Notes under the pieces: model-generated
What the model was told of the DNA's origin: nothing
Database searches by the model: none
Seen by the model: only the letters and a program-made list of their open reading frames with translations
Translations under genes and position numbers: made by a program
Shown: positions 39,709 through 47,329 of the stretch, piece after piece
How the letters are laid out: each line of letters opens with the position of its first letter
Position numbering within the stretch: the stretch's first letter is position 1
NCBI GenBank assembly: GCA_020723205.1
Contig: DYJF01000007.1
Coordinates: 1 to 52,952 of the forward strand
From: Bdellovibrio sp.
GTDB taxonomy: Bacteria > UBA10199 > 2-02-FULL-44-16 > DYJF01
Length of the DNA stretch: 52,952 bases
Reading direction: 5' to 3'

Positions 39709-41010
39709 TCATTCACCGCTGTCTTCTTTATCTTTTAACTTCTCAAGAAAGGACAAAAAGTCATCGTCCACGATCTCAAGGGGTTTTTTCAATTGGCCCT
39801 GCAATTGTTCCGGCGTCCAGTCGTCCAGAAATATTCCGTCGTAATTCAGACAATTCGCGGGCAATACGACCATATCCCCAAGCGATCTCCGGCCAAGTTG
39901 TTTATAAATATCTTGACCCGTCAATAGCCCGGTTGCGGTCACGCTGTCTCCATAAAAAACATTTTTGACGGCAACGACCTCCGCGGTCAAGTTCTCAACT
40001 CCGTTCAAAGAGGGGATCACCCACCGTTCGATGATGGGAGCCGCAAGGACCCCGCTCACCAGCGTTACCATCCGGGAGCGCTTTATTTTGCGCGGCAGAT
40101 ATTGTCTTTGTTCCTCGAATCGGTCGATGAACTTTCGAGCCATCCCGACGCCATTCTCTATCTGTGCGAATTCTCCATATCGTCCGGCAGGAGGAAATTC
40201 CGTTCCCGCTAACAGGTAGAATTCGTCCGCCGGATAGACGAAACTATCGCCAATGTTCCGTTCGAATTCCGAAGCCAATTCTTCGACCTTGCCGATCAGG
40301 TCCTTTGCAAATCGGGGGGTCGCCGGCTGAAGCGGATAAAGACGTTGCCGATGTTTGGTCAAGCCGACCGGAACTACGGCGATCGACCTTAATTGTGGAT
40401 AATACAGGGCCAAATCGCGGATCGTTCTGACCATGCTTTCTCCGTCATTGATCGACGGACACAGGACGATCTGGGCATGCAGCTCTATCTTGTTCTCGGC
40501 CAAGAATCGGATCTTTTCGATCAGGCGATCGTCTTTTTTCAGACCCAGCATTAATCTTCTGATCTCCGGATCGGTGCTGTGCACCGAAATGTAGAGCGGC
40601 GAAAGGCGCTGCTCGACGATCCGCCGCAGATCGGCACGGCCGACATTGGTGAGCGTCACGTAATTGCCGTGCAGGAACGAAAGCCGAAAATCTTCGTCTT
40701 TGAAGTACAAGCTTTTTCGAAGTCCTGCAGGATTTTGATCGACAAAGCAAAAGATGCAGTTGTTGCCGCACGAGCGATAAATCGTGTCTTCAAAGACGGC
40801 TCCGAGAGAGTCGTCGTGATCCTTTTCTATCTCGAAAATAACCTTTTTGCCGTCTCGAACGACCTCCATCTCCAGTTCTTCGCCGCCGGCATGGAACTTG
40901 AGATCGATCTCGTCACGAACGGGATGACCGTTGATCCGGACGAGATCGTCTCCGATCCGGAAGCCCGCATCCTCGGCGATGCTCTGTTTTTCAAAGGCGA
41001 TAACCTTCAT
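39709..41010 (-). CDS. DUF512 radical SAM protein with N-terminal PDZ-like domain
   Basis: 433 residues from ATG 41010 (MKVIAFEKQSIAEDAGFRIGDD), with an upstream ATG at 41046 that would overlap the previous gene as ATGA but adds a non-family segment. Residues 1-60 form a PDZ-like fold (GFRIGDDLVRINGHPVRD). C81-x3-C85-x2-C88 (CGNNCIFCF) is the radical SAM cluster motif; DUF512 follows at the C-terminus (IYKQLGRRSLGDMVVLPANCLN). The family is widespread but its reaction is unknown. Adjacent to a secreted SH3 protein with which it may share a transcript (32-base gap). Confidence 0.88.
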   Translation of the reverse strand: MKVIAFEKQSIAEDAGFRIGDDLVRINGHPVRDEIDLKFHAGGEELEMEVVRDGKKVIFEIEKDHDDSLGAVFEDTIYRSCGNNCIFCFVDQNPAGLRKSLYFKDEDFRLSFLHGNYVTLTNVGRADLRRIVEQRLSPLYISVHSTDPEIRRLMLGLKKDDRLIEKIRFLAENKIELHAQIVLCPSINDGESMVRTIRDLALYYPQLRSIAVVPVGLTKHRQRLYPLQPATPRFAKDLIGKVEELASEFERNIGDSFVYPADEFYLLAGTEFPPAGRYGEFAQIENGVGMARKFIDRFEEQRQYLPRKIKRSRMVTLVSGVLAAPIIERWVIPSLNGVENLTAEVVAVKNVFYGDSVTATGLLTGQDIYKQLGRRSLGDMVVLPANCLNYDGIFLDDWTPEQLQGQLKKPLEIVDDDFLSFLEKLKDKEDSGE

Positions 41011-41042
41011 TTTATCCAATCGGCATACAGGTGGCGGGCGGC

Positions 41043-41363
41043 TCATTCGCCGCTGTCTTCCATTAGATACCTGCAAGCGACCCAGCCGGCGGCGTCCTTG
41101 TATCTGATCTTGCACCATACCGGCGAATCCATGTCGGATTTGACCTCGGGGAACGTCTCGCCCGCGTTCTCTATCCCGCGGGCGTCAAACGGAATCGTGC
41201 CGACGACCTTGGCCTTCGCGTTGGGCTTATCCCTCATGTTCAGCACGTCATTTTGTTTCACGTTCCGGACGGCGTAGAAGTCCGGCCCGTCGGCCACGGC
41301 AAGAAGCGCGTTTGGCGTGAGTATACCAATGATCACGAATGCCGCGAAAGTGCGTATGTTCAT
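41043..41363 (-). CDS. Exported bacterial SH3-domain protein
   Basis: 106 residues with a signal peptide (MNIRTFAAFVIIGILTPNALLA, cleavage around 22) and one SH3b-like domain (about 30-100): YAVRNVKQNDVLNMRDKPNAKAKVVGTIP, split here as VLNMRDKPNAKAKVVG and IPFDARGIE, then WCKIRYKDAAGWVACRYL. Such periplasmic SH3 domains bind peptidoglycan or proteins. It ends EDSGE with a 20-base sequence also found, with one difference, at the end of the DUF512 gene. Confidence 0.85.
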   Translation of the reverse strand: MNIRTFAAFVIIGILTPNALLAVADGPDFYAVRNVKQNDVLNMRDKPNAKAKVVGTIPFDARGIENAGETFPEVKSDMDSPVWCKIRYKDAAGWVACRYLMEDSGE

Positions 41364-41403
41364 AAATTATCATTCTCCCGAATAACCATCCCCTTGTAAG
41401 GGC

Positions 41404-42894
41404 TTAGAACGACCCTGTTACGATCGCCAGCAGATTGGACGGGAAGATGCCGAAGTAGGCGACGCCCAAGGCGGTGATTGCAAGGACGGCGACAATGAAA
41501 GGACTCAACGCGTGTGTTTCCCCCTCACCCTGACCCTCTCCCACAAGGGGAGAGGGAATTTTGAAATACATGACGACTATCGGGCGCAGATAATAATACG
41601 CGGATATCGCGCTGTTGATGACCGCGATGACGACGAGCCAGATGTAGCCCGATTTGACCGCCGTCAGGAAGAGATAATATTTTGCGAAAAATCCCACGGT
41701 CGGAGGGATCCCAAGAAGCGACAGCAGGAAAAGCGTAAGTGTCGCCGCCAAGACGGGTCGCCTCTTTCCAAGCCCCGCAAGACGCGAGATGCCGGTCGGC
41801 TCATCTTTTCCAAGTCCCATCACGACCACCACCGCAAAGGCGCCCGCCGTCATGAGTATATACGCGAAGAGATAGAAGAGGACCGCGCGCCCTGCCCCTT
41901 GCGGATCGCTCACTATGGACGGGAACGCGACCAGAATGTATCCGGCGTGCGCGATGGAGGAATAGGCGAGCATCCGCTTGATGTTCTCCTGAACGATCGC
42001 CGCCAAGTTTCCAAGGAGCATCGTCGCGACCGCGCCGACCGAAAGCACCGTTATCCAGACCTCCCCTCCCGCGCTGAATACTGAAACGCCCAGCCGCAGG
42101 AACGCGACGAACGCCGCCGCCTTGACCGCCGTGGCCATGAAGACCGTAACGGGCGTCGGCGCGCCGTCATAGACGTCCGGCGCCCACGCATGAAAGGGCA
42201 CCGCCGCTATCTTGAAGCCGAAGCCGATCAAAAGCATCGCCACGCCGAAGAGATAGAACGACCGCCCCTCACCCGCCATGATCTCCGTCGAGCGTTCGGC
42301 AAGCACCGCGAGGTTCGTCGAGCCGGCGCTCCCGAAGACGAAGGCGATGCCCATGAGGAGGAACGCAGAGGCGAACGCGCCGATAAGGAAATATTTCAGC
42401 GCCGCCTCGTTGGAGGCCGCGCGGTAGCGCAGGAAACCTGCCAGCACATAGACCGCAAGCGACATCGTCTCGATGCCCAGATACACCATGAGCAGATCGC
42501 CCGCCGAAACGAGACAGGCCATGCCCAAGGTGGAAAGGAGCAGGAGGCCGTAGTACTCCGGTTTTACGAATCCGCGCGCAGCAAGATACGGGATGGAGAG
42601 AAGAACGCTTATCGCCGCGGAGAAAAGTATCATGAGCCAGACGAAGACGGAGAGCTTGTCGAAGACGAGCATTCCGAAGGAAAGTCCCGGAAGCGGCGAG
42701 AGCCACCTCCCCCACGAAAGGGCGAACGCGACCGCTATGGCGACGAGCGTCATGACCGGCGTGAAAAGGGAATTCTCCTCTTCGACAAGCGCAGCGGTGA
42801 GAAACGCAATGGCCGCCGCCGCGAATATTACGATCCACGGCAGTCCCATATTGAAGAGCGAGGACCAATCAATCTGTGTAAACTGCGGCATCAT
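41404..42894 (-). CDS. nuoN: NuoN, NADH-quinone oxidoreductase subunit N
   Basis: 496 residues, an antiporter-like proton-pumping membrane subunit of complex I with about 14 helices; VLLLSTLGMACLVSAGDLLMVYLGIE and VKAAAFVAFLRLG with a later MLAYSSIAHAGYIL are typical. Residues 447-458 (PSPLVGEGQGEG), in the loop between the last helices, are encoded by a GC-rich palindromic repeat (41521-41556) kept in frame. The ribosome site GGGGAGGGG lies within the repeat between nuoM and nuoN. ATG 42894 and the next codon are both Met. Last gene of the operon. Confidence 0.95.
   Translation of the reverse strand: MMPQFTQIDWSSLFNMGLPWIVIFAAAAIAFLTAALVEEENSLFTPVMTLVAIAVAFALSWGRWLSPLPGLSFGMLVFDKLSVFVWLMILFSAAISVLLSIPYLAARGFVKPEYYGLLLLSTLGMACLVSAGDLLMVYLGIETMSLAVYVLAGFLRYRAASNEAALKYFLIGAFASAFLLMGIAFVFGSAGSTNLAVLAERSTEIMAGEGRSFYLFGVAMLLIGFGFKIAAVPFHAWAPDVYDGAPTPVTVFMATAVKAAAFVAFLRLGVSVFSAGGEVWITVLSVGAVATMLLGNLAAIVQENIKRMLAYSSIAHAGYILVAFPSIVSDPQGAGRAVLFYLFAYILMTAGAFAVVVVMGLGKDEPTGISRLAGLGKRRPVLAATLTLFLLSLLGIPPTVGFFAKYYLFLTAVKSGYIWLVVIAVINSAISAYYYLRPIVVMYFKIPSPLVGEGQGEGETHALSPFIVAVLAITALGVAYFGIFPSNLLAIVTGSF
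41521..41556. repeat. GC-rich palindromic repeat inside nuoN, translated in frame
   Basis: 36 bases with 9-bp perfect arms CCCTCTCCC (41534-41542) and GGGAGAGGG (41548-41556) around a 5-base centre, preceded by CCCCTCACCCTGA. In nuoN frame it encodes PSPLVGEGQGEG. It resembles the common proteobacterial palindrome with this core, which I recall from other genomes but could not search. Confidence 0.85.
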
Positions 42895-42903
42895 ATATAT
42901 GTA

Positions 42904-42975
42904 CCCCTCCCCTTTATAAGGGGAGGATGGGCGGGGTAGATCTACCTCCCCTCGCCCCTCCTTACAAAGGAGGGG
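42904..42975. repeat. REPIN-like inverted pair of palindromes at the nuoM/nuoN junction
   Basis: Two 21-base palindromes, CCTCCCC...GGGGAGG (42906-42926) and CCCCTCC...GGAGGGG (42955-42975), lie in inverted orientation around GTAGATCTAC (42937-42946). The whole is about 72 bases. On the minus strand it encodes the C-terminal residues and TAG stop of nuoM (42942-42944) and contains the ribosome site of nuoN. Confidence 0.85.
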
Positions 42976-44492
42976 AAAGCGTTCTCAGCTCCCTTCGACG
43001 CTGTCGGTGAAAAAATTTCAACCCTCTTCGTCAAACCCAGGAACGTGTTCGACGACCTCTCTATCGCCGTTATCCAAGGCCTTGGCCACACGCCTATGGC
43101 GAAGACCAATATGATGATGGGGGCCAAAACCCAGTATTCGCGCACTCGAAGATCCGGAAGCTTTACGTTCTCCTCGTTCGTTATCTCACCGAAGAAAACG
43201 CGCTGAACCATCCACAACATATATATGGCGGAGATCACGACGCCCGATATGGAGACCGCCGAATAGATCGTCCTCGTCTGGAACGAGCCCAGAAGGACCA
43301 TGAACTCGCCCACGAAATTGTTGAGGCCCGGGAGCCCTATCGAGGAGAACGTTATCAGGACGAAGACCGCGGTCAGAACCGGGAGCGTGCGCGCCACCCC
43401 GCCGTAATCGGAGATCATCCTCGTGTGGCGGCGTTCATAGAGCATCCCCACCATCAGGAACAGCGCGCCGGTGGAGATGCCGTGGTTCACCATCTGGAGC
43501 ACCGCGCCCTCAACCGCCTGCGGATCGAGAGAAAAAAGGCCCAGCATGACGAATCCCAGATGCGAGATGGAGGAATACGCAACCAACCGCTTCACGTCGG
43601 GCTGAACCATCGCCACAAGCCCGCCGTAAACGATGCCGATCACGGAGAGGGTCAGCATGAGCGGCGCGAACTTTATGACGGCCATCGGAAAGAGCGGCAT
43701 GGCGAAGCGGTAAAAACCGTACGTGCCCATCTTGAGGAGAACGCCTGCAAGGATGACGGAGCCCGCCGTCGGCGCCTCCGTGTGCGCGTCGGGAAGCCAC
43801 GTGTGGAACGGGACCATCGGCACCTTGATGGCGAACGCGACGGCAAACGCGCCGAAGAGCAGGAACTGTTCGGTCAGGCCGAACTTGTGCGCGTACCACG
43901 CGACGACGTCGAAAGACCCGCCCGCCGCGTTCGACGAGTAGAGGATCGCGGCGAGCATCAGGACCGAGCCCGCCATCGTGAAGATGAAGAACTTGAGAGC
44001 CGCACGGATGCGATCTTTCGAGCCCCACATGCCGATAAGAAAATACATCGGGATGAGGACCACTTCCCAAAAGACGTAAAAAAGGAAAACATCGAGCGAC
44101 GCGAAGACGCCCAGCATCCCCGTTTCCAGAAGGAGGATGAGCGCGTGGAACGCCTTGACGCTCCGGTTTATCTCCCGCCAAGATGCGAGAATGGAGATCG
44201 GTACGAGGAACGCCGTCAGCGCCATGAGCAGGAGCGAAACGCCGTCGGCACCTACGCGGTAGAATATCTGCACGGACGGTATCCAGGAGGCGATCTCGAC
44301 GAACTCGAACTCCCCGCTGCCGGCGAACCCGCCCCACAATTTTCCGACAAGCAGCAGAACGAACGAACTCGTGACGATGCTCACCACCCTTATCGTCTTC
44401 TCATAGCGGGAAGGAATGGCAAGCGTCACCAGCAGGCCGACAAGCGGCAGAAAGATGATCGAGGTCAGAAGATGTGCATATATCCAGTTCAT
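42942..44492 (-). CDS. nuoM: NuoM, NADH-quinone oxidoreductase subunit M
   Basis: 516 residues, antiporter-like membrane subunit of complex I with about 14 helices (FYVFWEVVLIPMYFLIGMWG; FAVAFAIKVPMVPFHTWLPDAHTEAPTAGSVILAG in pieces: VPFHTWLPDAHTEAPTAGS, GVLLKMGTYGFYRF). The last residues, AFPSFVRRGEGR, and the TAG stop fall in the REPIN-like element; natural NuoM proteins end earlier. It starts three bases after nuoL ends. Lys and Glu residues for proton translocation are present in the family positions, for example KVPMVPFHTWLPD. Confidence 0.95.
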   Translation of the reverse strand: MNWIYAHLLTSIIFLPLVGLLVTLAIPSRYEKTIRVVSIVTSSFVLLLVGKLWGGFAGSGEFEFVEIASWIPSVQIFYRVGADGVSLLLMALTAFLVPISILASWREINRSVKAFHALILLLETGMLGVFASLDVFLFYVFWEVVLIPMYFLIGMWGSKDRIRAALKFFIFTMAGSVLMLAAILYSSNAAGGSFDVVAWYAHKFGLTEQFLLFGAFAVAFAIKVPMVPFHTWLPDAHTEAPTAGSVILAGVLLKMGTYGFYRFAMPLFPMAVIKFAPLMLTLSVIGIVYGGLVAMVQPDVKRLVAYSSISHLGFVMLGLFSLDPQAVEGAVLQMVNHGISTGALFLMVGMLYERRHTRMISDYGGVARTLPVLTAVFVLITFSSIGLPGLNNFVGEFMVLLGSFQTRTIYSAVSISGVVISAIYMLWMVQRVFFGEITNEENVKLPDLRVREYWVLAPIIILVFAIGVWPRPWITAIERSSNTFLGLTKRVEIFSPTASKGAENAFPSFVRRGEGR

Positions 44493-44495
44493 AAG

Positions 44496-46481
44496 TTATA
44501 GCGCCAAATATCCGACTATGACGACCGCGCCTATCAAAAAGTATAATAGATACTGCTGGAGAACGCCGGTCTCCGCCATGGAGACGATGTTCGCCCAGAC
44601 GCCGACCGCCCGCGCGGTCCCGTGGACGGCAAGCCCGTCGATGAACGTGTCGTCCAAGGTCTGCCAGAGCACTTTCGTCGAGACCCAGTTCAGCGGCCGC
44701 ACGATGAGCCGGTCGTATATCTCGTCCACGTAATATTTGTTGGCGACGAGGCGGAATATGATGCTGATCTTCTTCGCCACTGCGTCGGGCCATTCGCGCC
44801 GCTGCGCGTAGATGACCCATCCCAGAACGACGAAGTGGATGGACCACAGAAGCGTTATCACCATCACTATTATCTCGCGCGCGGCCATGCTTGGATCGGG
44901 CGCGTGCGCGGTCTCGTACGCGATGAGCCGCGAGAGCCAAGCTCCCAGACGGTCGGAGCCGCCAAGGATCTTCGGCACTTCAATGACGCCGCCCAGTAGC
45001 GACAGGAACGCCAAGATGATAAGCGGTATTATCATGGACGTCGGCGACTCATGAACCCTCTTCCATTTTTCAGGAGGGATGTTGCTCTCGCCGAAGAAGA
45101 CCATGCCCACCGCGCGGAAGATGTAGAAGGCCGTAAGTCCCGCCGCGATGAAGCCCACCGCCCACAGGCCGTACTGGCCGCGCTCGAACGTCTGCCAGAG
45201 GATGGCGTCCTTGCTGAAAAATCCGGACGCCGGCGCGACGCCTGCTATGGCAAGTGCGGCGATGACGAACGTCCAGCAGGTCACGGGCATCCTCAAGCGC
45301 AAGCTTCCCATGTTCCTGATGTCCTGCTCGCCGGACATGGCGTGGATGACGCTCCCTGCGCAGAGAAAGAGCAGCGCCTTGAAGAACGCGTGCGTGACGA
45401 GATGGCCGATCGCCGCGGAGAAGGCACCCACTCCAGCTGCCATGAACATGTAACCAAGCTGCGAGATGGTGGAATATGCGAGTATCTTTTTGATGTCGGT
45501 CTGCGTCAGACCCATCGTCGCCGCAAAAAGGGCCGTGGCCGCGCCGACGGTGGCGACTACGGAAAGCGCGAAAGGCGAGAGCGCGAATATGAAGTTCAGG
45601 CGCACGACCATGTAAACGCCGGCCGTGACCATGGTGGCCGCGTGAATGAGCGCGGAGACCGGCGTGGGACCCGCCATCGCGTCCGGCAGCCAGACATAGA
45701 GCGGTATCTGCGCCGATTTTCCGATCGCCCCGCCGAACAGAAGAAGCGAGATGAGCGTCGCCGCCGGGACGAAATAGGCGTTGTAGCGGCTCATCATCTC
45801 GAAGTTGAAATAGCCGGAGCCCACCGGCGCGTTGGCGGAGGCCATCACCGCGTAGACAAGGAAGAGCCCCGCCAGAAAAAAACCGTCGCCGATGCGGTTC
45901 ACGACAAAGGCCTTCGTGCCGGCGCGCGCCTTCGCCTTGTCTTCGAACCAGAAGCCGATGAGAAGATAGGAGCACAGCCCCACGCCCTCCCAGCCGACGA
46001 ACATGAGTATCAAGTTGTCGGCCAGAACGAGCACGAGCATGAAGAACAAGAATAGATTTAGTTCCGCAAAATATCTCGCGTACCCCTCGTCGTGGCCCAT
46101 GTATCCTACGGAATAAAGATGTATGAGCGTGCCGACGCCCGTGACCATGAGCGCCATGACGATGGAGAGCTGGTCAATCTTGAGGCCGATATCAACGACG
46201 AGGCCAGGGGTGACCGCCCATTGCAGGAGCGAACCGGTTATGAAAGAAGGGTCCACGCCCTCGAAGTTCGTCATCGTGACAAAGATCGCCGCGGACGCCG
46301 CGAATGCCAAAAGCGGCAAAAACACTCCGAAAAATGAAACGACCCCGCGGTATGCGCCCATCTCGCGTTTTGCCGTGCCTACGGCGATAAGCGCGTTGAC
46401 GGCCGCGCCCGCAAGAGGAAAAGCGACGATGAGCCACGCCAGCGTCTGTATGCTCACTAATTGGTAGAGCGAATCGAGCAT
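44496..46481 (-). CDS. nuoL: NuoL, NADH-quinone oxidoreductase subunit L
   Basis: 661 residues, largest antiporter-like subunit with about 16 helices and the C-terminal amphipathic lateral helix. Core blocks: LADNLILMFVGWEGVGLCSYLLIGFW (in parts LMFVGWEGVGLCSYLLIGFW), KSAQIPLYVWLPDAMAGPTPVSALIHAATMVTAGVYM (in parts), HAFFKALLFLCAGSVIHA and GFFSKDAILW. Length fits NuoL. It starts one base after nuoK ends (46483) and is followed three bases later by nuoM. Confidence 0.96.
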   Translation of the reverse strand: MLDSLYQLVSIQTLAWLIVAFPLAGAAVNALIAVGTAKREMGAYRGVVSFFGVFLPLLAFAASAAIFVTMTNFEGVDPSFITGSLLQWAVTPGLVVDIGLKIDQLSIVMALMVTGVGTLIHLYSVGYMGHDEGYARYFAELNLFLFFMLVLVLADNLILMFVGWEGVGLCSYLLIGFWFEDKAKARAGTKAFVVNRIGDGFFLAGLFLVYAVMASANAPVGSGYFNFEMMSRYNAYFVPAATLISLLLFGGAIGKSAQIPLYVWLPDAMAGPTPVSALIHAATMVTAGVYMVVRLNFIFALSPFALSVVATVGAATALFAATMGLTQTDIKKILAYSTISQLGYMFMAAGVGAFSAAIGHLVTHAFFKALLFLCAGSVIHAMSGEQDIRNMGSLRLRMPVTCWTFVIAALAIAGVAPASGFFSKDAILWQTFERGQYGLWAVGFIAAGLTAFYIFRAVGMVFFGESNIPPEKWKRVHESPTSMIIPLIILAFLSLLGGVIEVPKILGGSDRLGAWLSRLIAYETAHAPDPSMAAREIIVMVITLLWSIHFVVLGWVIYAQRREWPDAVAKKISIIFRLVANKYYVDEIYDRLIVRPLNWVSTKVLWQTLDDTFIDGLAVHGTARAVGVWANIVSMAETGVLQQYLLYFLIGAVVIVGYLAL

Positions 46482-46482
46482 C

Positions 46483-46788
46483 TTACCCCTTTAACAATCT
46501 CATCTCGTCCACATAGACCGTTTGTCTGTTGCGATATATAGATATCACGATCCCAAGCCCCACCGCCGCCTCTGCGGCTGCGACCGCCAGAACGAACAGC
46601 ACGATCATCTTCCCCTCTATGAGAAGGTTCCAGCGCGCGAACGCCAAGAAGGCGATGTTCACGGCGTTGAGCATGAGCTCGATCGACATGAAGATGATGA
46701 GCGCGTTCCTGCGCGTAACGACCCCTATCGCTCCGATTGTGAAGAGCAAAATAGAGAGAACGAGATAGTGATGAACGGTTATGATCAT
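46483..46788 (-). CDS. nuoK: NuoK, NADH-quinone oxidoreductase subunit K
   Basis: 101 residues, three membrane helices: [45 protein letters not shown] (in parts [33 protein letters not shown]) is the highly conserved core with the glutamate E37 used in proton pumping, and [17 protein letters not shown] the C-helix. The true ATG is at 46788, overlapping the nuoJ stop as ATGA; a longer in-frame extension upstream overlaps nuoJ and is spurious. Confidence 0.96.
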   Translation of the reverse strand: MIITVHHYLVLSILLFTIGAIGVVTRRNALIIFMSIELMLNAVNIAFLAFARWNLLIEGKMIVLFVLAVAAAEAAVGLGIVISIYRNRQTVYVDEMRLLKG

Positions 46789-47282
46789 ATCTTTTTCTTC
46801 GCCAGTACGACCGCGCCGACGATCGCTATCAAAAGAAGCACCGATAATATTTCGAACGGCAAAAGGTACGTCGTGACGAGCTGCTTTCCTATCGTCGCGG
46901 GCGACAGGAACGCGTCTCCCGCCATAGGCGCCGCGATGAAGGGCGGCCTCCACGCGGCCAGCCCCAAGACTATCGCCAGATATACCGCCGCAGCCGCGCC
47001 CAATATCTTCGCAAACGTCATCTGCCTCCTCTTTAGGTCCGCTGGATCGGTCCCGATGAGCATGATGACGAAGATGAAAAGGACCATGATGGCGCCCGCA
47101 TAGAGAAGTATCTGCAAAATGGCGATGAAGGCGGCTCCTAATATAGCGAACACTCCCGCCGTCGCCATGAAACATACGACCAGCATCAGCGCGGACGAGA
47201 TGGGGTTCACGCGCGTGACGACCAGGAGCGCCGATATCACGGCGACCGCGGCCAAGCTGTAAAATAAAATGGCTTCAAACAT
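46785..47282 (-). CDS. nuoJ: NuoJ, NADH-quinone oxidoreductase subunit J
   Basis: 165 residues, five membrane helices, with the conserved [15 protein letters not shown] and [20 protein letters not shown] (family pattern for NuoJ). A longer in-frame start upstream exists at 47309, but ATG 47282 gives the usual N-terminus ([21 protein letters not shown]). Only 47 bases separate it from nuoH, filled by heptamer array copy 3, whereas most nuo operons have nuoI here. The ribosome site is weak. Confidence 0.94.
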   Translation of the reverse strand: MFEAILFYSLAAVAVISALLVVTRVNPISSALMLVVCFMATAGVFAILGAAFIAILQILLYAGAIMVLFIFVIMLIGTDPADLKRRQMTFAKILGAAAAVYLAIVLGLAAWRPPFIAAPMAGDAFLSPATIGKQLVTTYLLPFEILSVLLLIAIVGAVVLAKKKI

Positions 47283-47289
47283 AATAACC

Positions 47290-47324
47290 AGACCCAAGAC
47301 GCAAGACACGAGACCTTAGACTAA
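47290..47324 (+). repeat. Heptamer array (AGACNNN)5, copy 3
   Basis: AGACCCA (47290), AGACGCA (47297), AGACACG (47304), AGACCTT (47311), AGACTAA (47318). Sits in the nuoH-nuoJ gap with orientation opposite to the genes. The AGACCTTAGAC part is identical to copies 1 and 2. Confidence 0.8.
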
Positions 47325-47329
47325 AAACA

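Noticed and set aside
42904-42975. Insertion sequence or MITE with its own transposase
   Set aside because: No transposase frame or target-site duplication is visible; the palindromes fit REP/REPIN elements better.
43425-44501. Long open frames opposite nuoM (358 codons) and others opposite rsmH (4107-5183) and nuoL (45051-46055)
   Set aside because: They lie antisense to well-identified genes, have arginine/histidine-rich shadow composition, and lack ribosome sites.
46789-47175. Upstream extension of nuoK (230 codons in total)
   Set aside because: Overlaps nuoJ in another frame; conserved NuoK begins at 46788.
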